DNA of 8,211 bases from Virgibacillus_R byunsanensis (GCF_042675965.1 NZ_JBHTKJ010000070.1:1-8211); one strand, 5' to 3'; shown: positions 1-6,557, counted from the first letter of the stretch. Notes: generated by a model from the sequence alone, not told the origin. Program-made: numbers and translations.

Positions 1-40
1 GAAGTGTATTTCCAGAGCGAATAACAGCACCAACCATCAT

Positions 41-58
41 CTCAAGTTACTTCGCATT
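41..58 (-). repeat. Repeat-like segment, left copy (AATGCGA-GTAACTT core)
   Basis: Read on the minus strand, this segment is AATGCGAAGTAACTTGAG. It matches 15 of 18 positions of AATGCGACGTAACTTAGG at 8152-8169 on the plus strand, so the two copies are in opposite orientation near the two edges of the window. The sequences beyond the core (1-40 and 8170-8211) show only patchy similarity. A chance match is possible, but both copies lie in intergenic DNA. Confidence 0.35.
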
Positions 59-75
59 ATATATCTAATTAGCAA

Positions 76-138
76 CAAAAATAAATCCGAACTAATTCGA
101 ATTCTATTTTAAGAATTTTGAATCATAGTTCGGAATTT
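76..138 (-). terminator. Candidate intrinsic terminator downstream of alr
   Basis: TCCGAACTA (86-94) pairs perfectly with TAGTTCGGA (126-134). The stem continues inward after a two-base bulge as ATTC with GAAT and AATTC with GAATT, closing a loop at 105-112. Read on the minus strand, the hairpin is followed by TTTATTTTTG (plus positions 76-85), a typical U-rich tail. It lies about 165 bases beyond the alr stop, so it would end the alr transcript after a long untranslated 3' region. On the plus strand the tail is poor in T. Confidence 0.45.
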
Positions 139-300
139 ACTTTGACTAAAACACTTTTGTCTTAGCTCTTTCCTTTCTATTTATTTCAACTTAAGCACTT
201 ATATCGAAATAAGAGGAAAATTGTAATTTTCGCGGATCTGAGTACCTTATTTCTATAAAAACAATCATAAGGAGGCTCTTGCATTAAATTAGCAGTCAAA

Positions 301-1491
301 TCAGTGACTGTAAACCGGATCTTTCGGTTCTTTAGTTAATAATCCTTTTTTCTTCATTGCTTCTCCATTCTTTATATGGATTCTCGGAATACGTTTACCT
401 ATGAGACACGCTGTTTCATAATGAATGGTGTTCATATTCTCAGCCACTTCTTCCATCGGAATAAAGCCTTCAGTAGGTTCTCCGAATATAGTAATCGTAT
501 CATCTATTTCAACATCACCGACCTCGGTAACATCGATCATTGATTGGTCCATACAGATCTTTCCGACAATCGGAGCGTGTTTTCCACGGATAGTTACATG
601 ACCCCTGTTTGATAGGGAACGCGAAAAACCATCTGCATAACCGATTGGTAGGGTAGCGATACGGCTCCTGTTTTTTGTTTTGAACGTAAGACCATAGCTG
701 ATAGCGTTATTCGCTTCAAGTGTTTTAATGTAGACAGGCTTGGTCTTCAGACTCATCGTTTGCTTTAAGGAAATTTTCTTTTTCAGATGTTCACCTGGAT
801 ACAAGCCGTATAGACTGATTCCGACACGAACCATGTCCAAGTGCATGCCTGGATAAGCAATTGTTGCAGCGCTGTTGCAACAGTGTTTGATAGGAATTTG
901 GACATATTTTTCTAAAAATTCGATAATCTGGTTGAACGCTTTAAATTGTTTTTCTGTATAGGCTGGATCTGGGTTATCCGCATCGGCAAAGTGGGTGAAA
1001 GCACCTTCAAGAATGACATAGTCGGATTTAAGTGACTCCATCAGTTGAAGTGCTTCTTCTTGATTGCTTATTCCAATTCGGTTCATGCCACTGTCTATTT
1101 TCAGATGAACACGTGTTGTTTTTTTTGATGATTCTGCGACTGCTCTTATACTTCGTGCTACGTCTTCAGTAAATACAGTCAAGGTGATATCCAGTTCGAT
1201 TGCTGTTTTTGCAGCTTCCGGTGGCGTATAGCCGAGTACCAGAATTGGAGATTCATTACCAGCTTTGCGAAGCAAAACGGCTTCATCCAAGAGGGCAACA
1301 GCCAAATAATCAGCACCTGCTGCTATAGCCTCTTCCGCCACCTCGGTTGCTCCATGCCCATAGCCATCTGCTTTGACAACGGCCATTAGTTTCGTATGAC
1401 TGCTGATATGGGTTTTGAAAGCTAATACATTTTCCCTAATGGTATCTAGTGATATTTCTGCCCATGTATCTCGATAACTTTCATGATGCAT
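301..1491 (-). CDS. alr: Alanine racemase (PLP-dependent)
   Basis: Interconverts L- and D-alanine in the cytoplasm with pyridoxal phosphate. The 396-residue length is normal for the family. The PLP lysine is K40 in VVKADGYGHG, the second catalytic base is Y266 in AISYGLTF, and the typical RVGISLYGLYPG (222-233) and LPIGYADGFS (281-290) segments are present, so the enzyme looks intact. The start at 1491 is chosen because GGGGAGGG at 1498-1505 sits six bases upstream; the frame stays open to an ATG at 1551, but that would translate promoter-like DNA and lacks a ribosome binding site. The gene lies 147 bases downstream of ald on the same strand, behind an ald terminator, so it probably has its own promoter. 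Next to ald and adeR, a catabolic role (D-alanine to L-alanine to pyruvate) is plausible, but it could equally be the cell-wall alr. Confidence 0.96.
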   Translation of the reverse strand: MHHESYRDTWAEISLDTIRENVLAFKTHISSHTKLMAVVKADGYGHGATEVAEEAIAAGADYLAVALLDEAVLLRKAGNESPILVLGYTPPEAAKTAIELDITLTVFTEDVARSIRAVAESSKKTTRVHLKIDSGMNRIGISNQEEALQLMESLKSDYVILEGAFTHFADADNPDPAYTEKQFKAFNQIIEFLEKYVQIPIKHCCNSAATIAYPGMHLDMVRVGISLYGLYPGEHLKKKISLKQTMSLKTKPVYIKTLEANNAISYGLTFKTKNRSRIATLPIGYADGFSRSLSNRGHVTIRGKHAPIVGKICMDQSMIDVTEVGDVEIDDTITIFGEPTEGFIPMEEVAENMNTIHYETACLIGKRIPRIHIKNGEAMKKKGLLTKEPKDPVYSH

Positions 1492-1497
1492 TATGAT

Positions 1498-1528
1498 CCC
1501 TCCCCGTGATGATAGCGTTCTTATAATA
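1498..1528 (-). promoter_or_regulatory. alr ribosome binding site and -10 candidate
   Basis: Read on the minus strand, a TATTAT box (plus 1523-1528) precedes GGGGAGGG (1498-1505), which is spaced six bases from the ATG at 1491. No good -35 hexamer lies at the right distance; that position is occupied by the dyad at 1531-1553. A weak -35 with an overlapping dyad would fit a regulated promoter. The ribosome binding site is secure, while the -10 is only a candidate. Confidence 0.5.
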
Positions 1529-1530
1529 TG

Positions 1531-1553
1531 GAGTGCAAGCCTTAGTTGCACTC
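1531..1553. promoter_or_regulatory. Perfect dyad over the alr -35 region
   Basis: GAGTGCAA (1531-1538) and TTGCACTC (1546-1553) form a perfect 8-bp inverted repeat around GCCTTAG. The dyad lies directly upstream of the alr -10 candidate, where an operator would be expected. It also contains AAGCCTTAGTTGC (1537-1549), a 13-base sequence repeated exactly at 5529-5541, so it may instead be part of a small dispersed palindromic repeat. It could also fold as a hairpin in RNA reading through from ald. Confidence 0.45.
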
Positions 1554-1592
1554 ATCATGATCTCTGAAAATTTTAGACATCCCTATCAGTGC

Positions 1593-1631
1593 AAAAAAGT
1601 ATCCTTTCTACTTTATGTAGAAGGATACTTT
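1593..1631 (-). terminator. Intrinsic terminator of ald
   Basis: On the minus strand an AAAGTATCC-TTCTAC arm (plus 1617-1631) pairs with its complement (1596-1611) through 15 bp with a single bulged base and a 5-base loop. The hairpin is followed by a run of six T residues (plus 1593-1598). It starts eight bases after the ald stop codon. It should separate most ald transcription from alr. Confidence 0.85.
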
Positions 1632-1638
1632 ATGTCTA

Positions 1639-2769
1639 TTAAGCGAATTGTTCAAGGCGCAATGCGACTTCTGGTGTTACATATTCATATCCGAGATCCT
1701 GTGCAACTGCCTGATAGGTTACTTTTCCATTTGCCACATTTAAGCCGGAAAGTACGGCTGGATTATCATGGATGGCTTTTACAATTCCTTTTGAAGCGAT
1801 CTGTTCAGCATATGGTACGGTAACATTTGTCAATCCAACCGTAGCTGTGCGCGGTACAGATCCAGGAATGTTGGCAACCGCATAATGAAGTACATCATGT
1901 TTTACATAGATTGGGTCATCATGTGTTGTTGGATGATCCACGGTTTCAAAGTTACCGCCTTGGTCAATTGCGACATCAACAATGACAGATCCAGGCTGCA
2001 TGGATTTAACCATTTCTTCAGTTACAAGTTTTGGAGCTTTTCTGCCAGGAATCAATACGGAACCAACAACAAGATCAGAATCTTTTACTGCCTCAGCGAT
2101 GTTATAAGGATTGGACATAAGTGTTTGAATGCTTGATCCGAAAATATCATCCAATTCACGCAGACGTACTGGATTTAAATCAAGAATTGTAACCTCTGCA
2201 CCTAGGCCAAGGGCGATTTTAGCAGCATTAGTACCTACAACTCCTCCACCGATAATGGTTACTTTTCCGCGGTTTACTCCTGGTATTCCACCAAGCAGAA
2301 TACCTTTACCACCTTTGGATTTTTCCAGATATTGCGCTCCAATTTGTGTAGCCATACGGCCAGCTACTTCGCTCATTGGAGTAAGCAACGGTAATGTGCG
2401 ATTTACTGTAATAGATTCATAGGCGATTGCATTTACTTCATTATCAATCAATGCTTTTGCCAATTCAGGCTCTGCAGCAAGATGCAGGTATGTGAATAGG
2501 ATAAGCCCCTTGCGGAAATATTTGTATTCAGAAGCAAGAGGTTCTTTAACCTTCATGATCATTTCTGCTTTTTTCCAAACATCGGAAGCATTTTCGATAA
2601 TCTTCGCTCCGGCCTGTTGGTACTCGTCATCTTTAAAATTGCTGCCCAATCCGGCATCTTTCTCAATAATAACTGTTTGACCAGCATTTATTAAATTAGC
2701 TACCCCAGCAGGTGTCATTGCAACACGGTTTTCATTGTTCTTAATTTCTTTCGGTACTCCAATAATCAT
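1639..2769 (-). CDS. ald: L-alanine dehydrogenase (NAD+)
   Basis: Catalyses L-alanine + NAD+ + water to pyruvate + ammonium + NADH, the entry of alanine into central metabolism, and is also used during sporulation in Bacillus. The 376 residues match the family length. The N-terminus MIIGVPKEIKNNENRVAMTP is diagnostic. Expected catalytic and substrate residues are present: R15, K75 in MKVKEP, H96 in YLHLAAEP and D269 in DVAIDQGG. The NAD-binding glycine motif GGGVVG is at 174-179. AGAAGGGG at 2779-2786, nine bases upstream of the ATG, supports the start. The gene follows adeR on the same strand but behind a strong terminator, with its own promoter at about 2793-2822. AdeR-type activation is the expected control, from knowledge of the Bacillus homologue. 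Confidence 0.97.
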   Translation of the reverse strand: MIIGVPKEIKNNENRVAMTPAGVANLINAGQTVIIEKDAGLGSNFKDDEYQQAGAKIIENASDVWKKAEMIMKVKEPLASEYKYFRKGLILFTYLHLAAEPELAKALIDNEVNAIAYESITVNRTLPLLTPMSEVAGRMATQIGAQYLEKSKGGKGILLGGIPGVNRGKVTIIGGGVVGTNAAKIALGLGAEVTILDLNPVRLRELDDIFGSSIQTLMSNPYNIAEAVKDSDLVVGSVLIPGRKAPKLVTEEMVKSMQPGSVIVDVAIDQGGNFETVDHPTTHDDPIYVKHDVLHYAVANIPGSVPRTATVGLTNVTVPYAEQIASKGIVKAIHDNPAVLSGLNVANGKVTYQAVAQDLGYEYVTPEVALRLEQFA

Positions 2770-2792
2770 ATTTAACAGCCCCTTCTTGCCGA

Positions 2793-2822
2793 TTTATAAT
2801 CCTATCATATCTGTTTTGTGAA
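2793..2822 (-). promoter_or_regulatory. Probable sigma-A promoter of ald
   Basis: Minus strand: TTCACA (plus 2817-2822; one mismatch from TTGACA), an 18-base spacer, then TATAAA (plus 2793-2798; one mismatch from TATAAT). The -10 lies 23 bases upstream of the ald start codon, giving a short leader containing the AGAAGGGG ribosome binding site. It is downstream of the adeR terminator, so ald should be transcribed independently of its regulator. Confidence 0.6.
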
Positions 2823-2831
2823 GCGTTTCCA
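2817..2831. promoter_or_regulatory. Weak cre-like (CcpA) sequence over the ald -35
   Basis: TGTGAAGCGTTTCCA resembles a catabolite-responsive element: outer TG and CA with a central AAGCGTTT core. Its left half-site is displaced by one base relative to the usual 14-base consensus. It overlaps the -35 hexamer, where CcpA binding would repress. Carbon control of an alanine-catabolic gene would make sense, but the match is degenerate. Confidence 0.25.
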
Positions 2832-2838
2832 TTAGGTG

Positions 2839-2892
2839 AAAAAATGAAATAAAGAAGCATGATTTGTGTAAATGCACAAATCATGCTTCTTT
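2839..2892 (-). terminator. Intrinsic terminator of adeR, overlapping its stop codon
   Basis: A perfect 18-bp inverted repeat (2851-2868 with 2875-2892, loop 2869-2874) is followed on the minus strand by TTTATTTCATTTTTT. The upstream arm contains the last codons and the TGA stop of adeR (2881-2883), so terminating ribosomes could cover the stem. On the plus strand the tail TTTTAGATTTT is weaker. The repeat is also about 30 bases upstream of the ald -35, so it might double as a protein-binding site. Confidence 0.85.
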
Positions 2893-4128
2893 TAGATTTT
2901 CGATAATCAAATCGAGATAAAGAGTTGTTTTTTGATTAGGGTCTTTCAGGTCGATTCCACTAACTTCTCTGATACGCTTTAATCGGTAGTTCATGGTATT
3001 GGGATGGATGAATAATGTTTTCGCGGCCTGATATACATTATTATCACACTGCAGGTAGACATCTAGTGTCAACAGAAGGAACGTTTTATGTGTTTTATCA
3101 TAACTGCGCAGGGTTTCAATCTGTCGGTTTTGATAATGATTTTGTTTCTGAAATTCATATAACCTTTCAATAAACTGATAAACGCCTAATTCCTCATACA
3201 TAAAAATACGGTTAAGCTTTTCCGGGAACTTCTCTTTCAGCCTCAATACTTCTGTGGCCTGATGATGGGAATCTGTTATATTCTGGGGGGAGTGGTAGAA
3301 TAACCCAGCAGAGCCATGAACATTCTTTAGTTTTAACTGTTTACTCATTTTCTGAATGAATTGCTGAATAAAATCGCTTATTATTTGTTTGGGGTGCACT
3401 TCATCTTTTAACCTAATAAGCATAATAAATTCATTATCATCAAATAATCGGGTAATGACTGAGACTTTTACTTGCGATTCTGAAAGGTAATAGGCATGCT
3501 TTTCCATCTGTTCTGTAATCTCATCTGAAAATTTAATGACAACGATGACTTTATTACCATCAAGATTGATATTGAGTTGCTTGGCCCACCGTAAAATTTC
3601 ATCACCATCCCGGAAGTCCCCCCGCAAAAGCTGCCAAAAGAAATCCTTATAACCCTCCTCAGACTTTCGTCGTCGTTGTCGGCTTTGAAGGAAAAACTTT
3701 TGAACATAGGTGGAAGTTTCCTTAAACAGTTTTATTTCTTCATCGGAAAGTGTTTGATCGGAAGTATGTGCCCAGATAAACCCAAGGATCTCATTCTTCT
3801 TACGGATGGAGATGGCAACACGGTTTCCAAGGCCGATTTCCATTATTTCCGGAATGATAACAGGATCATCACTGTCAATTAGCCTGGGCATGATACCATT
3901 TTTCCATAGCCCATTTATTACCTTATCGGGAACTTTTCGATTCATGATGGTTGAAATTCGGGCTTCATCAATATTTTCTTTATGTTTGCTGTAGGAGACG
4001 ACATGATGATTGGAATCTTCTATTGTAATCGGACACTTGAAAATGTCGGCTATATGGTCGGCCAGATCATCAGGAGAAACATATACTTTATTTAAACGGT
4101 TTTTCAGTGTATCTGGATGTTTTGTCAT
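2881..4128 (-). CDS. adeR: AdeR-like transcriptional activator of ald (PucR/CdaR family)
   Basis: A DNA-binding regulator of 415 residues. Residues about 20-150 look like a GAF-type sensory domain. About 160-300 correspond to the CdaR/GGDEF-like middle domain. The C-terminal helix-turn-helix of the PucR type spans about 351-394, with the characteristic VYQAAKTLFIHPNTMNYRLK (365-384). No membrane segment is seen, so it is cytoplasmic. GGAGG at 4137-4141, eight bases before the ATG, supports the start. In Bacillus subtilis the PucR-family protein AdeR activates ald in response to alanine; the domain layout and position directly upstream of ald make this the best assignment here. It is transcribed divergently from the YkvI-like gene with 129 bases between starts, so it may control that gene too. 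The family assignment is firm; the exact orthology is inferred from context. Confidence 0.82.
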   Translation of the reverse strand: MTKHPDTLKNRLNKVYVSPDDLADHIADIFKCPITIEDSNHHVVSYSKHKENIDEARISTIMNRKVPDKVINGLWKNGIMPRLIDSDDPVIIPEIMEIGLGNRVAISIRKKNEILGFIWAHTSDQTLSDEEIKLFKETSTYVQKFFLQSRQRRRKSEEGYKDFFWQLLRGDFRDGDEILRWAKQLNINLDGNKVIVVIKFSDEITEQMEKHAYYLSESQVKVSVITRLFDDNEFIMLIRLKDEVHPKQIISDFIQQFIQKMSKQLKLKNVHGSAGLFYHSPQNITDSHHQATEVLRLKEKFPEKLNRIFMYEELGVYQFIERLYEFQKQNHYQNRQIETLRSYDKTHKTFLLLTLDVYLQCDNNVYQAAKTLFIHPNTMNYRLKRIREVSGIDLKDPNQKTTLYLDLIIENLKEA

Positions 4129-4206
4129 TTATATTTCCTCCATCTATTATTTGAGTAAATAAACAAATAGCTACACTCTTATTTTAGTATATACACAAAA
4201 AGATTT

Positions 4207-4219
4207 CATCTTCGAGATG
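4207..4219. promoter_or_regulatory. Short dyad in the ykvI promoter region
   Basis: CATCT-TCG-AGATG forms a 5-bp inverted repeat starting two bases upstream of a TATAGT -10 candidate (4221-4226), occupying the spacer. No convincing -35 hexamer exists at 17 bases, which would fit activator-dependent transcription. The site lies in the 129-base divergent region between adeR and the membrane protein gene. A dyad this short can arise by chance. Confidence 0.3.
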
Positions 4220-4257
4220 TTATAGTGTAATGGGAAAATAGAAATGGGGGTAGCAGC

Positions 4258-5352
4258 ATGAAGAGAACAATGATGATTGGAAGCGCTTTTATGGGCGTTA
4301 TCGTAGGTGCAGGTTTTGCTTCTGGGCAGGAAGTGTTGCAGTATTTTACTAGTTTTGGCTTAATGGGCGTCATTGGTGCCATTGTTGCAACCGCTTTATT
4401 TGCTTATGCGGGCATGATGCTTGTATGGCTGGGAAGCAGAATGAAAACGACTTCACATAAGGAAGTAATCTATAAATTGAGTGGTAATATATTAGGATTA
4501 ATTATTGATTATATCCTTATTTTTACACTTTTTGGTGTAGGAGTTGTAATGATTGCAGGTGCAGGTTCCAACCTGAACCTGCAGTTTGATTTGTCGTTTA
4601 CTACAGGATCGATATTGATGACGATTCTTGTTCTTCTAGTAGGAATGTTGAGAGTTGACAAAGTAGTTAATATTATTGGTAGTATCACACCTTTTCTGAT
4701 TCTCTTTGTATTAATTATTTCGGTTTACAGTTTTCTGACAGCTGATGGATCGCTCACAGATCTGGATAGTATTGCTAGAGAGCAGCAGACAACATTACCG
4801 AATTGGTTTATTTCAGGGATCAATTACGTATCATTTAACATTGCTGTAGGTGCATCCATGGCACTGGTAATGGGTGGTGCTGTAGCAGATCGGAAAACTG
4901 CTGCTTTAGGAGGATTGGCTGGTGGTTTCGGTATTGGTATTCTAATCATATTAAGTAATCTGGCTATTTTCTCCAAAGTTGAACAAGTTGGTGGCTCAGA
5001 AATGCCAATGCTGGCGATTGTCAATAATATCTCACCAGTAATGGGAACAATCATGTCTATCGTAATTTTTACCATGATTTTCAATACGGCATTAAGCATG
5101 TTCTTCTCGTTCACTGCTCGTTTTGCTGAAGTAGGGACAAGCAAGTTTAAGATATTTTATACGATTACGTTACTTGTTGGATTTGCAGTAAGCTTTGTCG
5201 GGTTTACCGAACTTGTTGCATATTTCTATCCGCTAATCGGATATCTCGGTCTGGTTTTGATCGCTGTATTAATCACTGCACCATTCCGGATCAGAAAAGT
5301 GGAGAAAAAAGAACAGGAAAGCGAAGTAGTAATAAGGAAAAAAGCAATGTAG
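4258..5352 (+). CDS. ykvI: YkvI-family polytopic membrane protein, candidate amino acid transporter
   Basis: An integral membrane protein of 364 residues with about ten hydrophobic segments (roughly 5-22, 33-58, 78-104, 117-131, 136-160, 185-209, 214-238, 260-287, 299-316, 318-342) and a basic C-terminal tail ending at KKAM. The first helix carries GAGFASGQE (17-25), a glycine-broken helix typical of the YkvI family and reminiscent of APC/LeuT-fold transporters. The family has no well-established substrate that I know of. GGGGG at 4246-4250, seven bases before the ATG, supports the start, and a strong terminator follows the stop. Divergence from adeR and closeness to ald and alr suggest alanine or a related amino acid as substrate; this is inference from context. 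Family assignment rests on the N-terminal motif and topology. Confidence 0.75.
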   Translation: MKRTMMIGSAFMGVIVGAGFASGQEVLQYFTSFGLMGVIGAIVATALFAYAGMMLVWLGSRMKTTSHKEVIYKLSGNILGLIIDYILIFTLFGVGVVMIAGAGSNLNLQFDLSFTTGSILMTILVLLVGMLRVDKVVNIIGSITPFLILFVLIISVYSFLTADGSLTDLDSIAREQQTTLPNWFISGINYVSFNIAVGASMALVMGGAVADRKTAALGGLAGGFGIGILIILSNLAIFSKVEQVGGSEMPMLAIVNNISPVMGTIMSIVIFTMIFNTALSMFFSFTARFAEVGTSKFKIFYTITLLVGFAVSFVGFTELVAYFYPLIGYLGLVLIAVLITAPFRIRKVEKKEQESEVVIRKKAM

Positions 5353-5359
5353 TAATTAT

Positions 5360-5420
5360 AAGCGGTTCAGTTTTGGAGTACAAAAACGCAATTTGTCCCC
5401 TTAATTGAGCCGCTTTTTTT
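5360..5420 (+). terminator. Intrinsic terminator of the ykvI-like gene
   Basis: AAGCGGTTCAG (5360-5370) pairs with TTGAGCCGCTT (5405-5415) through 11 positions, two of them G-U, and is followed by a run of seven T (5414-5420). The enclosed 34 bases can form an inner stem, ACAAA with TTTGT. It begins eight bases after the stop codon. Confidence 0.85.
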
Positions 5421-5503
5421 ATCTAAATTGAAAGTTTTCTCTCATCAATATTTCAATTAAACAGGTTTTAAGAATTAAGTTCCCATATTTTAGTAGAAAA
5501 CGT

Positions 5504-5550
5504 GGCTTATTGCCAAGCCTTTATGCGAAAGCCTTAGTTGCGATTATGCA
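5504..5550. repeat. Small palindromic/tandem repeat element between convergent genes
   Basis: GGCTT (5504-5508) and AAGCC (5515-5519) form a small hairpin. Two imperfect direct repeats follow: AAGCCTTTATGCGA (5515-5528) and AAGCCTTAGTTGCGA (5529-5543). The 13-base AAGCCTTAGTTGC recurs exactly inside the alr promoter dyad (1537-1549). This has the look of a small dispersed intergenic repeat of Bacillaceae. On the minus strand the hairpin is followed by ACGTTTTC, so it could weakly terminate the LysR gene, which otherwise has no clear terminator. Confidence 0.5.
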
Positions 5551-5570
5551 GGTAAGAAAGTTTTTTCCTT

Positions 5571-6482
5571 TTATTTTTTAAATTCATTTAGTCGATCATA
5601 AGTCTCAAGTAAGAACTCATAAAACAATGCTTCAGTAGGGAGTAAATCACGTTGTGTTGGATAAATTACACCAACTGTACGTGTCATATTGAAGTCGGTT
5701 AACGGAATCATTACTGTGGACCGTGGTGTGTTATCGATTAACGTCATCTCTGGCATTAGGGCTACACCTAAACCAGCAGAGACTAGCCCTTTTAGTGCAT
5801 CAATATCTTTCCCTTCAAATGCTATTTGTGGCGAAAAACCAACTTTGTTGCATGCATGGACAACCTGAGTACGAAATACAAATCCCTCTGGCAATACAAC
5901 GAATGGGTCGTCTTTCAATTCTTGCAGCATAACGGATTGTCTATCCGCTAATGGATGATGAAATGGTACAAGAGCAACAATATTTTCTGTAAATAAAGCA
6001 GTACCACTTATTTTGTTCTCTATTTCCTTAGGTGGTATGGGTGCAATCATTGCTAAATTAAATTCCCCATTCTCCACACCATCAATTAAATCATAATAAA
6101 GTGCATTACTCATTTGGAATTTAGCTTCTGGATATCTTGTGCGAAAAGCATAAATAATAGATGGCAAAGTGTGAGCGGCCATACTAATTGGAAATGCAAT
6201 TCGTACGGTGCCTGTATCTGGACTTAAATACTCCTTAACTTCTCTCTTTGCTTCCTCCATCAAATTGGTCACTTGTTTCATTCGTTCAAAAAAAACTTTG
6301 CCTAAGTGGGTTAACTTTACCCTTCTTCCTTCACGAATAAAGAGATCTACTCCTAATTCATCTTCTAAATTGAATAGTTGCCTACTAACGGAGGACTGGG
6401 CAACATGCAAGGCGTCTGCGGCGTCTGTCACATGTTCTCTCTTAGCGACTTCCATGAAATATTGTATTTGTCTTATTTCCAT
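5571..6482 (-). CDS. gltC: GltC-like LysR-family transcriptional regulator
   Basis: A LysR-type regulator of 303 residues: winged helix-turn-helix in about 1-60 (MEIRQIQYFMEVAKREHVTD, then AADALHVAQSSVSRQLFNLE, then RRVKLTHLGK), and an effector-binding domain from about 90 on, including VSAGLGVALMPE (234-245). It closely resembles Bacillus GltC, which activates glutamate synthase genes and senses 2-oxoglutarate and glutamate. The start at 6482 is preferred over an in-frame ATG at 6506: it begins with the canonical family N-terminus and has GGGGTGA eight bases upstream, whereas the earlier ATG has no ribosome binding site. The gene is divergent from gdhA across 146 bases holding several repeats, so gdhA is the likely target and autoregulation is likely. 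Family and subfamily are secure; true orthology to GltC is not, since its usual partner gltAB is absent here. Confidence 0.85.
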   Translation of the reverse strand: MEIRQIQYFMEVAKREHVTDAADALHVAQSSVSRQLFNLEDELGVDLFIREGRRVKLTHLGKVFFERMKQVTNLMEEAKREVKEYLSPDTGTVRIAFPISMAAHTLPSIIYAFRTRYPEAKFQMSNALYYDLIDGVENGEFNLAMIAPIPPKEIENKISGTALFTENIVALVPFHHPLADRQSVMLQELKDDPFVVLPEGFVFRTQVVHACNKVGFSPQIAFEGKDIDALKGLVSAGLGVALMPEMTLIDNTPRSTVMIPLTDFNMTRTVGVIYPTQRDLLPTEALFYEFLLETYDRLNEFKK

Positions 6483-6501
6483 TTTGCTGTTCACCCCATC
6501 C

Positions 6502-6522
6502 TTCATGCGTTAAAAGCATGAA
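6502..6522. promoter_or_regulatory. LysR-type dyad upstream of the gltC-like gene
   Basis: TTCATGC (6502-6508) and GCATGAA (6516-6522) form a perfect 7-bp inverted repeat around GTTAAAA. T6506 and A6518 are separated by 11 bases inside the dyad, matching the T-N11-A architecture of LysR-family boxes. It lies 20-40 bases upstream of the regulator's start codon, a suitable place for autoregulation. Confidence 0.5.
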
Positions 6523-6526
6523 CTTC

Positions 6527-6557
6527 ATCGTTTATTAATATTGAAGCTATCGTTTAT
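6527..6557. promoter_or_regulatory. Direct repeats ATCGTTTAT, 22 bp apart
   Basis: ATCGTTTAT occurs at 6527-6535 and again at 6549-6557, start to start 22 bases, about two helical turns, so both would present the same DNA face. The first copy is just upstream of the gdhA -35 candidate and the second is inside its spacer. An inverted pair CTTCA/TGAAG (6523-6527, 6541-6545) encloses the first. The arrangement suggests binding sites for the GltC-like regulator or another protein. Confidence 0.45.

Larger units (their letters stand above)
1..300. other. Left-edge intergenic stretch without a convincing gene
   Basis: No reading frame of credible length or composition lies here on either strand. 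The region is very AT-rich. It holds a repeat-like segment at 41-58, a long imperfect hairpin at 86-134, and a perfect Shine-Dalgarno sequence TAAGGAGG at 268-275 on the plus strand. No ATG, GTG or usable TTG with a worthwhile frame follows that sequence. In Bacillus subtilis the main alr gene is followed by the ndoAI/ndoA (mazEF-type) genes. Nothing like them follows alr here, so this is either a different genomic context or a second alr copy. Confidence 0.6.

Noticed and set aside
1492..1551. A 20-residue N-terminal extension of alanine racemase starting at the ATG at 1551
   Set aside because: The extension would translate the promoter-like and dyad sequence, has no ribosome binding site, and the downstream ATG at 1491 has GGGGAGGG at ideal spacing and matches the family N-terminus.
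2129..2422. Plus-strand open frame of about 97 codons inside ald
   Set aside because: Antisense to the Rossmann-fold region of ald, rich in proline, arginine and serine as antisense frames of such genes are, and without a ribosome binding site.
4824..5144. Minus-strand open frame of about 106 codons inside the YkvI-like gene
   Set aside because: It is antisense to conserved membrane segments, lacks a ribosome binding site and has the composition expected of an antisense shadow.
5504..5550. Insertion sequence or attachment site between the convergent genes
   Set aside because: There is no transposase or integrase, no terminal inverted repeat pair flanking a cargo, and no target duplication; a small dispersed repeat explains it better.
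6483..6506. An eight-residue extension of the LysR protein from ATG 6506
   Set aside because: No ribosome binding site upstream, and the strong GGGGTGA within this stretch serves the ATG at 6482, which begins with the canonical LysR N-terminus.
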